From contig JAJYEP010000002.1 of assembly GCA_021785735.1 (NCBI GenBank), positions 1 to 44,015 of the forward strand: a stretch of DNA of 44,015 nt, read 5' to 3'. This DNA is from Thermoplasmata archaeon. GTDB lineage: Archaea; Thermoplasmatota; Thermoplasmata; Thermoplasmatales; Thermoplasmataceae. Position 1 is the stretch's first letter. Each line of letters opens with the position of its first letter. Below, one piece after another: positions 24,476 through 32,982 of the stretch. The notes under the pieces were generated by a model, which was not told where the DNA came from, did no database searches, and was given only the letters and a program-made list of their open reading frames with translations. The position numbers and the translations under genes are program-made.

Positions 24476-25858
24476 ATGGAAGAAATGCTGGACAGCATAC
24501 TGGATTATTGCGGCAAAAGGTCCAGCTTTGCCGATGTAAGATTCATGTCCAGTGAAGAGAACGGCGTATCTTACCGGAACGGTGAGTTCCAGGGATTTCA
24601 GACTTCAAGAAACAGTGGTATCGCTATCAGGATAGTCAACAGGTCCGTAAGCTACGTTTTCACGAACAGTGGTGACATGGAGGAGATATTCAGGCTCATA
24701 GATGGTGCAGTTGATAGATCCAACAAACCTGGAAAGAACAGGATCAGCCTGGGAAAGGATACCAGGGCGAAATGGAAGGTGCCTTCCTCAAAGTTCCCGC
24801 TTGATATGTCAATTGATGACAGGATTGACATCCTGAAATCTAATGATGAACAAATGAAAACACTTGGCGCTGATATCAGGATCAATGTCCTGAGCGACAG
24901 CATCACGCATGAGCATTACATGAACACGATCGGATCATCCATAGAGGGAGAATATCCGAGAATCGGGTATTCATATGTGGCAGGTGTTATGGATTCCGGA
25001 AATTTTGAGCAATCCTCGGCACAGTTCGGCATAACCGCCGGATATGAGGATTTCAAAACAATGAATATCGAAGATAAGGTTGCTGGAGATATCAAATCCC
25101 TGAAAAATGCCATCAGATCCAGAGGCATAAAGCCCGGTGTGTATGATGTTGTCATAGGACCGGAAATCTCTGGAATTGTTGCACATGAATCCTGCGGCCA
25201 TCCAACTGAATACGACAGGATAATTGGCAGGGAAGGCGCACAGGCCGGGGAATCTTTCCTTTCAGGCAAGACCTATCCCTACAGGGTTGGATCTGACAGT
25301 GTGAGCGTGATCGACGATCCCACCATGCCTAAAAGTTATGGTTTCTACAGATATGATGATGAAGGAATAGAATCCAGAAAGAAGTATCTTTATCACCACG
25401 GGATGACGGAGGAGTTCATTCACAACAGGGAAAGTGCTGCAATCCTTGGCGTTGAACCCAATGGTTGCGGAAGATCGTCTGACTGGGACATGGAACCTAT
25501 TCCCAGGATGAGTACAACATACATCGAACCAGGCGAATTCACGCTTGAAGAACTTATTGAGGGGATAAAAGACGGTCTTTACATAGTATCATATACGGAA
25601 TGGAACATCGATGATATAAGGTACAATGAGAAATATGTCGGCAAAGAGGCTTACAGGATCACGAACGGAAAATTGGGTGATTCTCTCAGAAGACCTGTAA
25701 TTGAAACGACAACCACCAAACTTTACGGTTCTGTTGATGCCGTCTCCAGGGATCTGGAATTCTCTGCCGGGACATGCGGAAAAGGCGATCCTGAGCAGGG
25801 TGTTGATGTATGGATGGGCGGCCCAAACGTGAGACTGAGGAATATGTACATTAGTTGA
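24476..25858 (+). CDS. tldD: TldD metalloprotease subunit
   Basis: A 460-residue TldD homologue, the catalytic half of the TldD/TldE heterodimer that degrades unstructured peptides in a zinc-dependent way. The metal-binding motif HESCGH (H237-E238…H242) matches the TldD HExxxH site. The stretches RNGEFQGFQTSRNSGIAIRI and GGPNVRLRNMYI are typical. The start is ATG 24476, 1 nt after the CBS gene stop, with AAGGAG about 8-14 nt upstream. An earlier in-frame ATG (24428) lies inside the CBS gene and was not used. Confidence 0.9.
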   Translation: MEEMLDSILDYCGKRSSFADVRFMSSEENGVSYRNGEFQGFQTSRNSGIAIRIVNRSVSYVFTNSGDMEEIFRLIDGAVDRSNKPGKNRISLGKDTRAKWKVPSSKFPLDMSIDDRIDILKSNDEQMKTLGADIRINVLSDSITHEHYMNTIGSSIEGEYPRIGYSYVAGVMDSGNFEQSSAQFGITAGYEDFKTMNIEDKVAGDIKSLKNAIRSRGIKPGVYDVVIGPEISGIVAHESCGHPTEYDRIIGREGAQAGESFLSGKTYPYRVGSDSVSVIDDPTMPKSYGFYRYDDEGIESRKKYLYHHGMTEEFIHNRESAAILGVEPNGCGRSSDWDMEPIPRMSTTYIEPGEFTLEELIEGIKDGLYIVSYTEWNIDDIRYNEKYVGKEAYRITNGKLGDSLRRPVIETTTTKLYGSVDAVSRDLEFSAGTCGKGDPEQGVDVWMGGPNVRLRNMYIS

Positions 25859-25869
25859 AGGGATGATGA

Positions 25870-27174
25870 ATGGAAGTTGTTGACAGGCTTTATGAGAAAC
25901 TTTCAAGATCAGGTTTTGATGAAATAATATTATCGCATTCCCAGGGCAGTGTCAGGCAGGTCAGATTCTCTGGAAGCAGGAAGGACATGGACGCTGAATG
26001 GGATGAATCTTCTCTGGGCGTCTTCGTTTCCCGTGGAAAGAGGATACTCGCACTTGTGATTAATGATCTGTCTGTGGTTGACACGATCCCGGAAAAACTT
26101 GTTTCCATGATCTCGAGAATGCCAGAGAATCCACTATTCAATGGTATTTATGACAGGAAGGTGAATTCCTCCTCCGTTTCTACTCGCAGACTCCCCGAGA
26201 TTGATATAGTGGACAAGAGCATGACCATGATAAATGGCGCAATGGACAATGGTGCAGAGAAGTCTGCAGGACTTATCTATCGAAAAGAGGGAACTGAAAA
26301 CATCAGGACAAATTACAACGATGTTGAGTTTCCGTCTGGCGGATACGAGATGCTTATCCGATCATTCAGGAACAGCGACAGTGGCCAGGAAGCAAGCCAT
26401 GCGGGGATGCTGAGCGACCTGCATGATAGTGATTTTGCAAAGCTGGGAGAGGATAGCGCAAGAAATGCAACCCTGAAGACAAACTATTCTGATGGTGTGG
26501 AAGGAAAGATTGATGTCATCATGTCTCCGTATGTAATCGGAAACGTTTTGACTTATTCGTCAGAATTTTTCTCTGCTGAATCCGTCATTTCAGGCCTGAG
26601 TTTCCTGCAGGACAGAATTGAGCAGCCCGTCGCATCAGAATCGGTAACGTTGATAGACGATCCTCTTGATTTCACCGGTATCGGCGGAAGGATGTTTGAT
26701 GACGAATGCGCCCCGACCAGAAAAAATACAATGATCGATCATGGTGTGCTCAGGACCTATTTCCAGTCGTTTTCCACATCCAAGAATTTTAAGACTGAAA
26801 CTACCGGGAATGCTGGAATTCTTATGCCGAACTCCTGGCAGCTGAAGTTGAACGGAGGCGAAAGGAAAATAGATGAGATGATAGCATCCATGAAGAGAGG
26901 ATTATTTATCCAGAACACTTGGTACACAAGATTCCAGGACTACAGGAATGGAGTGTTCTCAACAGTGCCCCGCGACGGAATATATCTTGTTGAGAATGGT
27001 GAAATAACAACACGCTGGAAAGGAATCAGGATCAGCGATTCAGTTCCCAATATATTGAAGTCAATCAGGGAAACCTCAAGGGAAACAAGTAAAGTAAAAT
27101 GGTGGCAGGAAATAGCCGCAACAGAAATGCCTTATGCACTGGTAAATGATGTTAACATCACGAAGGCGTTTTGA
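25870..27174 (+). CDS. tldE: TldE/PmbA protease partner subunit
   Basis: A 434-residue TldE/PmbA homologue, the non-catalytic partner that completes the TldD active-site tunnel. It lacks the HExxxH motif. Recognisable blocks are the N-terminal beta-rich domain, a central SSEFFSAESVISGLSFLQDRI, DDPLDFTGIGGRMFDDEG-like DDECAPTRKN, and a terminal GIRISDSVPNIL. It begins 11 nt after tldD, which is the usual pairing. The spacer contains a weak Shine-Dalgarno (AGGGATGATG). Confidence 0.88.
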   Translation: MEVVDRLYEKLSRSGFDEIILSHSQGSVRQVRFSGSRKDMDAEWDESSLGVFVSRGKRILALVINDLSVVDTIPEKLVSMISRMPENPLFNGIYDRKVNSSSVSTRRLPEIDIVDKSMTMINGAMDNGAEKSAGLIYRKEGTENIRTNYNDVEFPSGGYEMLIRSFRNSDSGQEASHAGMLSDLHDSDFAKLGEDSARNATLKTNYSDGVEGKIDVIMSPYVIGNVLTYSSEFFSAESVISGLSFLQDRIEQPVASESVTLIDDPLDFTGIGGRMFDDECAPTRKNTMIDHGVLRTYFQSFSTSKNFKTETTGNAGILMPNSWQLKLNGGERKIDEMIASMKRGLFIQNTWYTRFQDYRNGVFSTVPRDGIYLVENGEITTRWKGIRISDSVPNILKSIRETSRETSKVKWWQEIAATEMPYALVNDVNITKAF

Positions 27175-27249
27175 AATTCTTGATGTCGTGGGAAACCCGC
27201 ATAGATAGTGGTTTTCCTGGAACGCGCATCGCCGAAATTATAAGCGAGG

Positions 27250-27591
27250 CTACAGATCCACTTCCAGGAAACCGTTGTTTTCCCGCACGTTATAAGTTTT
27301 CAGGGGGTTTTTGGACTCACTGTATTCGCATTTCATTTCAGGTTTTATCTTTGCCTCAGCCAGCAGATCGCCAGTGGTCACGTCAAATCTGGCCCCATGT
27401 GCAGGGCATACAGCCTCCCTCCCCTCTACACGATCGATTAGGGCACATCCCATGTGGGAGCAAACTGGATCCATGGCATAATATTTCTCATCGTACCTAG
27501 CAAGAAGCACGGGTTTTCCCGACACCCACGCCATGACAGAATTTGTTCTTTCAAAGAGTTTGGTAGATATTGATACTCTCCTGTAAGCCAT
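27250..27591 (-). CDS. Rieske-type [2Fe-2S] ferredoxin
   Basis: A 113-residue soluble Rieske protein. Ligands are C44-x-H46 and C62-x2-H65. The upstream box is CSHMGC and the downstream one CPAHGARFD. In bc1-type Rieske proteins a disulfide joins the second cysteine of the first box to one in the second. Here C49 is present but its partner is Ala, so no such bridge can form, as in Rieske-type ferredoxins of oxygenases. The electron partner is unknown. The start ATG 27591 is preferred over an upstream in-frame ATG at 27711, because the longer N-terminus is not Rieske-like. It is divergent from the peroxiredoxin. Confidence 0.85.
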   Translation of the reverse strand: MAYRRVSISTKLFERTNSVMAWVSGKPVLLARYDEKYYAMDPVCSHMGCALIDRVEGREAVCPAHGARFDVTTGDLLAEAKIKPEMKCEYSESKNPLKTYNVRENNGFLEVDL

Positions 27592-27712
27592 GATTATTGA
27601 ATAGTCAACATGACCAAATAACTTGCACCTCACATATTTTTCTGATCTGTGTCCAGCCCCTATTATGGCTAGAAAATAATCTCCTGTTGATTCAGTCCCA
27701 CAGTTTGCCAAT

Positions 27713-27724
27713 CTTTAATTATTA
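27713..27724 (+). promoter_or_regulatory. TATA-like promoter box for the peroxiredoxin gene
   Basis: The stretch ctttaattatta is centred near 27718, 26 nt before ATG 27744, which fits a leaderless transcript. The long in-frame extension upstream of that ATG is thus unlikely to be translated. Confidence 0.5.
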
Positions 27725-27743
27725 CGTTGTTATAGCAATTACC

Positions 27744-28205
27744 ATGACCGGTTTACTTAATGTCGGAGATAAAGCTCCTGATTTTGAATCCGTAGACGAT
27801 AATGGAAGAAAAGTGAGCCTTCACGATTTCAGGGGAAAGACCGTTGTCCTCTATTTCTATCCGAAGGACGATACGCCAGGATGCACTACTGAGGCCTGCT
27901 CCTTCAGGGACAATTTGGAAGAATTCAGAAAGAGAGGCGTGGAAGTTTTGGGCGTGAGCATAGATTCCGAGAGATCCCACAAGAATTTCAAGGAAAAATA
28001 TAGTCTTAATTTTCCTCTTGTTGCAGACAAATCCAGGGAAATTGTTGAAAAATATGGTGCAACCGGCGATTCAAAGAGCGCAAAGAGGGTCACGTTCATA
28101 ATAGACGGAAATGGAAGGATAGCATATGTATACGGTAAGGTAACGCCGAAGGATCATTCTCTTGAGGTGCTGAAGAAACTTCAGGAACTGAAGCTGGTTC
28201 AATGA
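27744..28205 (+). CDS. bcp: Peroxiredoxin, Bcp/PrxQ type
   Basis: A 153-residue thiol peroxidase reducing hydrogen and organic peroxides in the cytoplasm. The peroxidatic C47 lies in DTPGCTTEACSFRD. C52 follows five residues on, which is the PrxQ/Bcp atypical 2-Cys arrangement. KVSLHDFRGKTVVLYFYP is typical of the family. It is transcribed away from the Rieske gene, with a 152-nt divergent promoter region between them. Confidence 0.92.
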   Translation: MTGLLNVGDKAPDFESVDDNGRKVSLHDFRGKTVVLYFYPKDDTPGCTTEACSFRDNLEEFRKRGVEVLGVSIDSERSHKNFKEKYSLNFPLVADKSREIVEKYGATGDSKSAKRVTFIIDGNGRIAYVYGKVTPKDHSLEVLKKLQELKLVQ

Positions 28206-28301
28206 ATCAGTGACCTCATAAAAAGAGATTGCCCCTCTATACCTTTTGTTCCGTTTGTTTGATAGGTAAATCTTTATATTGAATAACGTATCTATTAATA
28301 A

Positions 28302-29240
28302 ATGCTGGTAAGAGATATAGACAAAAAACTTGACATGAGACTTGTTCTTAAATTGCGTCAAAATGTCGAGTTTTTTGACGCCACAAATGACATAGATGCC
28401 AAGCTACCGGTTTACATATTCAGGTCTCAGGATAACACGACCTGGATGAGTGTCTATTTTCCCAAAGATGCGAAAAACCCGAGGATTTCCCTGATTCTTA
28501 AAAAGTTCAAAGCTGTCTCGAAGGAAGATACCAGCGTGATAGATACCAGAATTAATAATGTAAAGGATCTCGCTGTGATAGAGAAGCTGATGGATCTGCC
28601 ATCCCTTGTCATTAACAGATCCGACATGTCAAAGGGATTTCTCTATGTGTACGCCAGATTTCATCACAGCGATCTCCCCAGGGTATCAAATCTATTATCC
28701 CAGTATACCTCTGACAAGGATAATTCAAGGGTGCAATGGCTCGGTCCAAGCCCTGGAATAATGAAGATAGCGGACTTGGTAAATTCAGAGTACCCAATCT
28801 CGTTCGTGACCTATACCGTGAAAGTGAGCAGAAGGACTCGTGTGCTGTATGAACTGTCAAAGGAACATGGAATTATCGCAGAGGTTAAGAATGCACGAAG
28901 CAAAAAACATGGATTCAGCGTGATTCTCTACTCGGATCACGATCTTACTGGAAAAATAAACGGTGTAAAACAAATATCCGCAGGCGATATGATATATGAG
29001 GCTGACATCAAAAACCGATTCCTTGAGCTGGTCAGGGATGCCTCCAATAAGGAGCACATCATGAGGATGAGATATTTTGTCAGACCACAGGATGGTGCAA
29101 TTGACGTAACTGTGTTCCTTCCCACAGGAAGCATTTACGAATATTATTCAATCCTCTTCGAAGTTGCGAGAAACAACAGAACTATGTTTACAGTGAAGAC
29201 TCTCATGCCGTACAGTCCTGATGTGTGGGAGTTTCTTTAG
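28302..29240 (+). CDS. Unknown 312-residue protein
   Basis: I do not recognise a family. The sequence alternates beta-rich segments and helices. Three segments have a similar strand-helix layout: near residues 110-135 (GFLYVYARFHHSDLPRVSNLL), 165-200 (SFVTYTVKVSRRTRVLYEL) and 265-300 (AIDVTVFLPTGSIYEYYSIL). This hints at repeated small sensor-like or ligand-binding folds. No helix-turn-helix or membrane helix is visible. A TATA-like ctttatatt (28272-28280) lies exactly 26 nt before ATG 28302. It may be a lineage-specific regulator, which is a guess. Confidence 0.65.
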   Translation: MLVRDIDKKLDMRLVLKLRQNVEFFDATNDIDAKLPVYIFRSQDNTTWMSVYFPKDAKNPRISLILKKFKAVSKEDTSVIDTRINNVKDLAVIEKLMDLPSLVINRSDMSKGFLYVYARFHHSDLPRVSNLLSQYTSDKDNSRVQWLGPSPGIMKIADLVNSEYPISFVTYTVKVSRRTRVLYELSKEHGIIAEVKNARSKKHGFSVILYSDHDLTGKINGVKQISAGDMIYEADIKNRFLELVRDASNKEHIMRMRYFVRPQDGAIDVTVFLPTGSIYEYYSILFEVARNNRTMFTVKTLMPYSPDVWEFL

Positions 29241-29457
29241 GCGTAAATTCAAAAGATTCAACTGTTGAATCCTCTCCGGATTTTGCCTTTGTCAGAATCT
29301 TAAGCAGGCATTAACTTACTTCACTATTTATGGACAGTATCGGACAAGCCTTGTCATGTGGTCCAGGCGCTTGAAAAATTGGACTCCCTTGCATGCATTC
29401 GTTGCAGTGTCTTCTGTGCACGGAATTAAATAGATACCCTACGTCAAAATTTTCGTA

Positions 29458-29510
29458 ACGATAAAAAAGCTATACAGAACAGATCCCGAACAAAAATTAT
29501 GAAAATTAAA
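29458..29510 (-). terminator. T-rich tracts downstream of the ribosomal stalk operon
   Basis: Reading the minus strand past the small membrane gene, there are T-rich runs (about 29489-29510) and then six Ts (29463-29470 region). Such tracts end transcripts in archaea. The rest of the gap 29241-29522 contains a 17-nt palindrome (29255-29271) and no gene I can support. Confidence 0.35.
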
Positions 29511-29522
29511 TATCGTTAAAAT

Positions 29523-29708
29523 TTAGTATTTCTGCCCGTTGTAGGTTTTTGGGTCAAGATAGAGGACAGAAACAGTAATCGAACTGAGTATCCATATAAG
29601 GGATATTATCAGCAGAAGATAGTTGGGTTCCACCCACAATGCAACTATAAGAAGCATTGCAGGTAGAAGATATTTCAACACTCCCCAGAAATATGCGTAA
29701 AGGTCCAT
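29523..29708 (-). CDS. Small two-helix membrane protein in the stalk operon
   Basis: A 61-residue protein with two hydrophobic helices and a short polar end (LDPKTYNGQKY). Its ATG lies 8 nt after the L12 stop and there is no separate promoter, so it is likely read from the same mRNA. It has no known family. The proximity may only reflect compact packing. Confidence 0.5.
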   Translation of the reverse strand: MDLYAYFWGVLKYLLPAMLLIVALWVEPNYLLLIISLIWILSSITVSVLYLDPKTYNGQKY

Positions 29709-29716
29709 CTAAACAA

Positions 29717-30034
29717 TCATCCGAAGAGCGAACTTAGTCCAGCCATTGCATCTTCTTCAGAGGCCTCTGATTTCTCTTCCTTCTTCTCCTCTTTCTTTTC
29801 TTCCTTCTTCTTCTCTTCTTTCTTTGGAGCTGAAGGAGCGACCGGGGCTGCTGCCATGGTTGCAGCGTTCTTCAGAACCTCGTCTATCTTTACCTCTTTC
29901 AATCCTGATACCATTGCCTTTATTCTGGCATCGTCCGCTTTGACTCCTGCTTCCTCTAGTACTTTCTTCAGTTTAGCCTCGTCTATCTCCTGCCCAGCTG
30001 AGTGCAGAAGTAGGGCTCCATATATATATTCCAT
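29717..30034 (-). CDS. rpl12: Ribosomal protein L12 (P1 stalk protein)
   Basis: A 105-residue archaeal P1/L12. The N-terminal dimerisation region is [14 protein letters not shown]…, followed by an Ala/Pro hinge and a Lys/Glu-rich linker with repeated KKEEKKEE. The end is the acidic tail [10 protein letters not shown], which recruits translation factors. GGAGG lies just upstream of the ATG. It closes the conserved L11-L1-L10-L12 order. Confidence 0.95.
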   Translation of the reverse strand: MEYIYGALLLHSAGQEIDEAKLKKVLEEAGVKADDARIKAMVSGLKEVKIDEVLKNAATMAAAPVAPSAPKKEEKKKEEKKEEKKEEKSEASEEDAMAGLSSLFG

Positions 30035-30049
30035 TCTCTTTTTCCTCCT

Positions 30050-31000
30050 TTATCCAAATAGTGCGCCTAATCCCTGAGACACATCATCTTCAGTATTCTT
30101 GGATGATTCCTCGGGTTTATTAATTTCTTTCTTTTCCTCTTTCACTTCTTCTTCAGTTCCGCCTTCAACCTCAGAGAGCAGAGCATTTGCTTCCCTTATG
30201 GCCTTCAGAATGAAGACGCCCATGTTCTTCTCGTCTATGAAACCTGTCTCCAGTGAGAGAGCCTCCGCGGCTATTCTTCCCTTGACCAGAAGATCGGGTA
30301 TTATTTCAGGTATAAGGAACATGGACTGAAGTGCTGTTTGCTTCGCCTGGGAGTACGCTGTGGCAACATATCCCATAATATCGTTTATTGTTATTGAAAT
30401 CGATTCTTTGGAATAGAACGTGCCTTCTCCATATGCTCCAAGAAGATTGAGTCCTACCGTGAGTGGAAAGATCTCGAGTTTTTCCATGAGTTTGGCCTTT
30501 TCCTTGGAAATGACCTCACCCTTCTTGACAAAAACCGTATCTTTCTTGATTACAATTTTTCCCTTTTCTATTGCAGTTGATAGACCAGCCTTCTGGAATT
30601 CACTTACCATTGGGCCAGGGGGAAAGCTTGTTTCCTTTGCCTCGATAATTATGTCCTCGTCGGCGATTTCCCCGCCTCTTGCTGGTGCCTTCTGCTTGGT
30701 ATGGTTAAGCATTTCGTATAGCTTGAGAGGAGATTCAGATGTTGTTATAAGGGCTACCTGCCCCGATGCGGATTCCTTAAATCTCTCGCCATTTGGAATT
30801 TTGGACTGATCAATGGCTTTCTCCAGAAGTCTGACACGAACCACCTGTATTCTGGCACTTTTCCTGAGATCTTTTCTTATCTGCTGAAGCTGGGAATTCC
30901 TGATTCCCTTTATGCTTGCAACAGCCAGAAGTTTGTTTTCGGAAATCCTCCTGGATAGATCCGAAACCAGTTCTACCTTCCACTGGGCCGCCTTGCTCAT
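30050..31000 (-). CDS. rplP0: Ribosomal protein L10 (P0 stalk base)
   Basis: A 316-residue P0/L10 that anchors L12 dimers to the large subunit. It has an RNA-binding N-terminal domain, a long helical spine and the Glu/Lys-rich tail ending GLGALFG, similar to the L12 tail. It overlaps the L1 stop by 4 nt (30997-31000). A full AGGTGATC Shine-Dalgarno (31005-31012) lies 4 nt before the ATG. Confidence 0.95.
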   Translation of the reverse strand: MSKAAQWKVELVSDLSRRISENKLLAVASIKGIRNSQLQQIRKDLRKSARIQVVRVRLLEKAIDQSKIPNGERFKESASGQVALITTSESPLKLYEMLNHTKQKAPARGGEIADEDIIIEAKETSFPPGPMVSEFQKAGLSTAIEKGKIVIKKDTVFVKKGEVISKEKAKLMEKLEIFPLTVGLNLLGAYGEGTFYSKESISITINDIMGYVATAYSQAKQTALQSMFLIPEIIPDLLVKGRIAAEALSLETGFIDEKNMGVFILKAIREANALLSEVEGGTEEEVKEEKKEINKPEESSKNTEDDVSQGLGALFG

Positions 31001-31650
31001 TGCAGATCACCTGTGTTAACCTTTACCGCTTTACCCATTGTGCTCTTGATGTACACTGACTCAATGTTGCCTGTACCTTTCTCAAGCTTTCCGGTGAGCC
31101 TCTTCATGATCGCCAGAATATTCTCCCTGATTTCCTTATCCGACATCTTCTTGGTGCCGACAAGAACATGGAAGGTTCGTCTGTCTCTGCTCCTGACCCT
31201 TACGGTTTTGCGAAGATTTGACACTATTGATGCCGGATCCTGTCCTGGTGGAACCGGTTTTGGTATTTTTCCCCTGGGTCCGAGAACCTGTCCAAGGGTC
31301 TTTCCAACCGTAGCCATGAGCGTTGATTCTGCTATGAAGAAATCCACCTGGTTTGCAATCTTCTTGAAATTTTTTTTGTCCTCAGCAAATTTTGAAAGAT
31401 CTTCCGGACCGTATACAAAGTCGGCGATTCCTTTCGCTTTGGACTTGAGTTCATCAGATCCTATAATCGCCACCTTGGTGTCTTTGCCGCGCCCGTTTGG
31501 CAATATTATCTCCTCATTCACCCTGTTCTTTGGGTCTGCGAGATCGACATCCTTCAAGTTTACTGCCATTTCTATGCTTTCCAGAAATTTTCTTTCCTTT
31601 CCGTTCTGCTTTATTTCCTTTAATGCAAGTGCTAAAGAATCCTCTGCCAA
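30997..31650 (-). CDS. rpl1: Ribosomal protein L1
   Basis: A 217-residue L1 forming the mobile L1 stalk near the E site. It contains GKTLGQVLGPRGKIPKPVP, diagnostic of L1. The start codon is TTG, with a perfect AGGTGAT Shine-Dalgarno (31655-31661) 4 nt upstream. In archaea L1 may also repress its own operon. The 48-nt spacer to L11 holds no other gene. Confidence 0.95.
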   Translation of the reverse strand: MAEDSLALALKEIKQNGKERKFLESIEMAVNLKDVDLADPKNRVNEEIILPNGRGKDTKVAIIGSDELKSKAKGIADFVYGPEDLSKFAEDKKNFKKIANQVDFFIAESTLMATVGKTLGQVLGPRGKIPKPVPPGQDPASIVSNLRKTVRVRSRDRRTFHVLVGTKKMSDKEIRENILAIMKRLTGKLEKGTGNIESVYIKSTMGKAVKVNTGDLQ

Positions 31651-31698
31651 TTAAATCACCTGAATGTAGTGCTGACGAGATAACCTCTCCTACATCGA

Positions 31699-32169
31699 TT
31701 AAATCTGCATTGATCCTTGCTTAATAAGAGTTTGTATCTCCTTCGGATCCTTGCCGTCCACCGTTATTCCCAGTGAAACGCATGTTCCCAGAACTTCCAT
31801 TACCGCACCCTTGAGGTCATATGACATCATGTCCGAAAGTTTGGCTTTTGCAACATTCTTTATTTGTTCAATAGTGGCATTGCCAGCAATCTGCTCCTTT
31901 TTCTTGCCTGACCCTTTTTCTATGCCAAGTTCCTTTTTTATAAGCGCGGAGGTAGGGGGTATTCCGACTTTTATCTCGTACTTTTTCTGAGCTGGATCTG
32001 TTACTATGACTGAAACTGGGACCTGCATTCCCTGGAATGCTTTGGTCTTCTCGTTTATGTCCTTTATTACCTGTGCAAGATTCAGTCCCAGCGGTCCGAG
32101 AGCTGGACCCAGTGGAGGACCTGTTGTGGCTTTTCCGCCCTCTACCATTGTGTTGATCGTTTGTGGCAT
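31699..32169 (-). CDS. rpl11: Ribosomal protein L11
   Basis: A 156-residue L11 of the GTPase-associated centre. It has the N-terminal GGKATTGPPLGPALGPLGLN and the rRNA-binding C-terminal half. It is the first gene of the stalk operon. An A/T-rich promoter region lies at about 32191-32212, with a possible AGGTAA ribosome site (32175-32180) just before ATG 32169. Confidence 0.95.
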   Translation of the reverse strand: MPQTINTMVEGGKATTGPPLGPALGPLGLNLAQVIKDINEKTKAFQGMQVPVSVIVTDPAQKKYEIKVGIPPTSALIKKELGIEKGSGKKKEQIAGNATIEQIKNVAKAKLSDMMSYDLKGAVMEVLGTCVSLGITVDGKDPKEIQTLIKQGSMQI

Positions 32170-32280
32170 TTCAATTACCTGTTCAAGGTGAATTTAAGAT
32201 TTACTATTAATCTTTTTGAATCAAATTTTCACATTGCAATTGATTATTTTCCGGAATCCCTGAATAACCTTCCAGATGAG

Positions 32281-32919
32281 TTAGTCCCTTTCACGCACTT
32301 CATTCAGGAATCCTGAAATAACGCTGAAAAACTCTTCCGGTTTCTCAAGATAAACGGGATGTCCGGCCCCTTCTATAATCTTCAGAACGGACACTTTGCA
32401 GAGGTCTGAGTACTCCTTTGCATGTGCAACAGGAACTGTTTTGTCCCCAGACCCCCATATAAAAAGAACAGGCAGTTTTATCTTTCTCAGATCTTCCTTC
32501 CTGTTTTCAATCCAGGCGGGAGCTGCTGCAATCACACTGGAATGCAGTTCCGGTTGCGAAATAACTGACAAAACTGCCATGCCTCCTCCCATTGAGGCCC
32601 CAAGAATGTGGGCTTTCTGAACCCCTATTGATTCCATATAGTCCCTTATGAACACCGGGCCTTTTTCGATGTTTCCCCTGGAGATCGCGTATTTTTCATT
32701 AGATGAGGACTTACCGAATCCGGGATAATCGGGGGCATAAACACTGAAGCCGATCGATGATAACCTGCTGAAGAGATCCGCTTTATCCCAGTCACCTGAT
32801 GTGTAGGACCAGCCGTGCATGAGAATTATGCTTTGCCTTTTGTCTTTTACGTTTGAAAACCTGTGAAAGACCTTCCCGTTTCCAACGGAAACAAATTCCC
32901 CTTCAATACTATGATACAT
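32281..32919 (-). CDS. Alpha/beta hydrolase
   Basis: A 212-residue alpha/beta-hydrolase. It has the oxyanion motif MHGW, the nucleophile serine in the elbow GASMGG, an Asp in GSGDKTVP and the His in GAGHPVYLE: a complete Ser-Asp-His triad. It is probably a cytoplasmic esterase or lipase-like enzyme; the substrate is unknown. ATG 32919 is chosen, not 32925, because the TATA-like cttataaag (32941-32949) is centred 26 nt upstream of it. Confidence 0.82.
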   Translation of the reverse strand: MYHSIEGEFVSVGNGKVFHRFSNVKDKRQSIILMHGWSYTSGDWDKADLFSRLSSIGFSVYAPDYPGFGKSSSNEKYAISRGNIEKGPVFIRDYMESIGVQKAHILGASMGGGMAVLSVISQPELHSSVIAAAPAWIENRKEDLRKIKLPVLFIWGSGDKTVPVAHAKEYSDLCKVSVLKIIEGAGHPVYLEKPEEFFSVISGFLNEVRERD

Positions 32920-32940
32920 AAGCATCCAATCGCACTAATT

Positions 32941-32949
32941 CTTATAAAG
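32941..32949 (-). promoter_or_regulatory. TATA-like promoter box for the alpha/beta hydrolase gene
   Basis: On the minus strand this reads ctttataag, centred at 32945, exactly 26 nt before ATG 32919. It supports a leaderless mRNA. Confidence 0.5.
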
Positions 32950-32982
32950 TGCACGCGCAATATGATAGCGTATTCCCCTGAT

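Noticed and set aside
27592-27711. 40-residue N-terminal extension of the Rieske protein.
   Set aside because: It has no signal or membrane anchor and overlaps the opposite promoter region; ATG 27591 fits the domain.
27597-27743. 49-residue N-terminal extension of the peroxiredoxin.
   Set aside because: It is not peroxiredoxin-like, and the TATA-like box lies inside it, 26 nt before ATG 27744.
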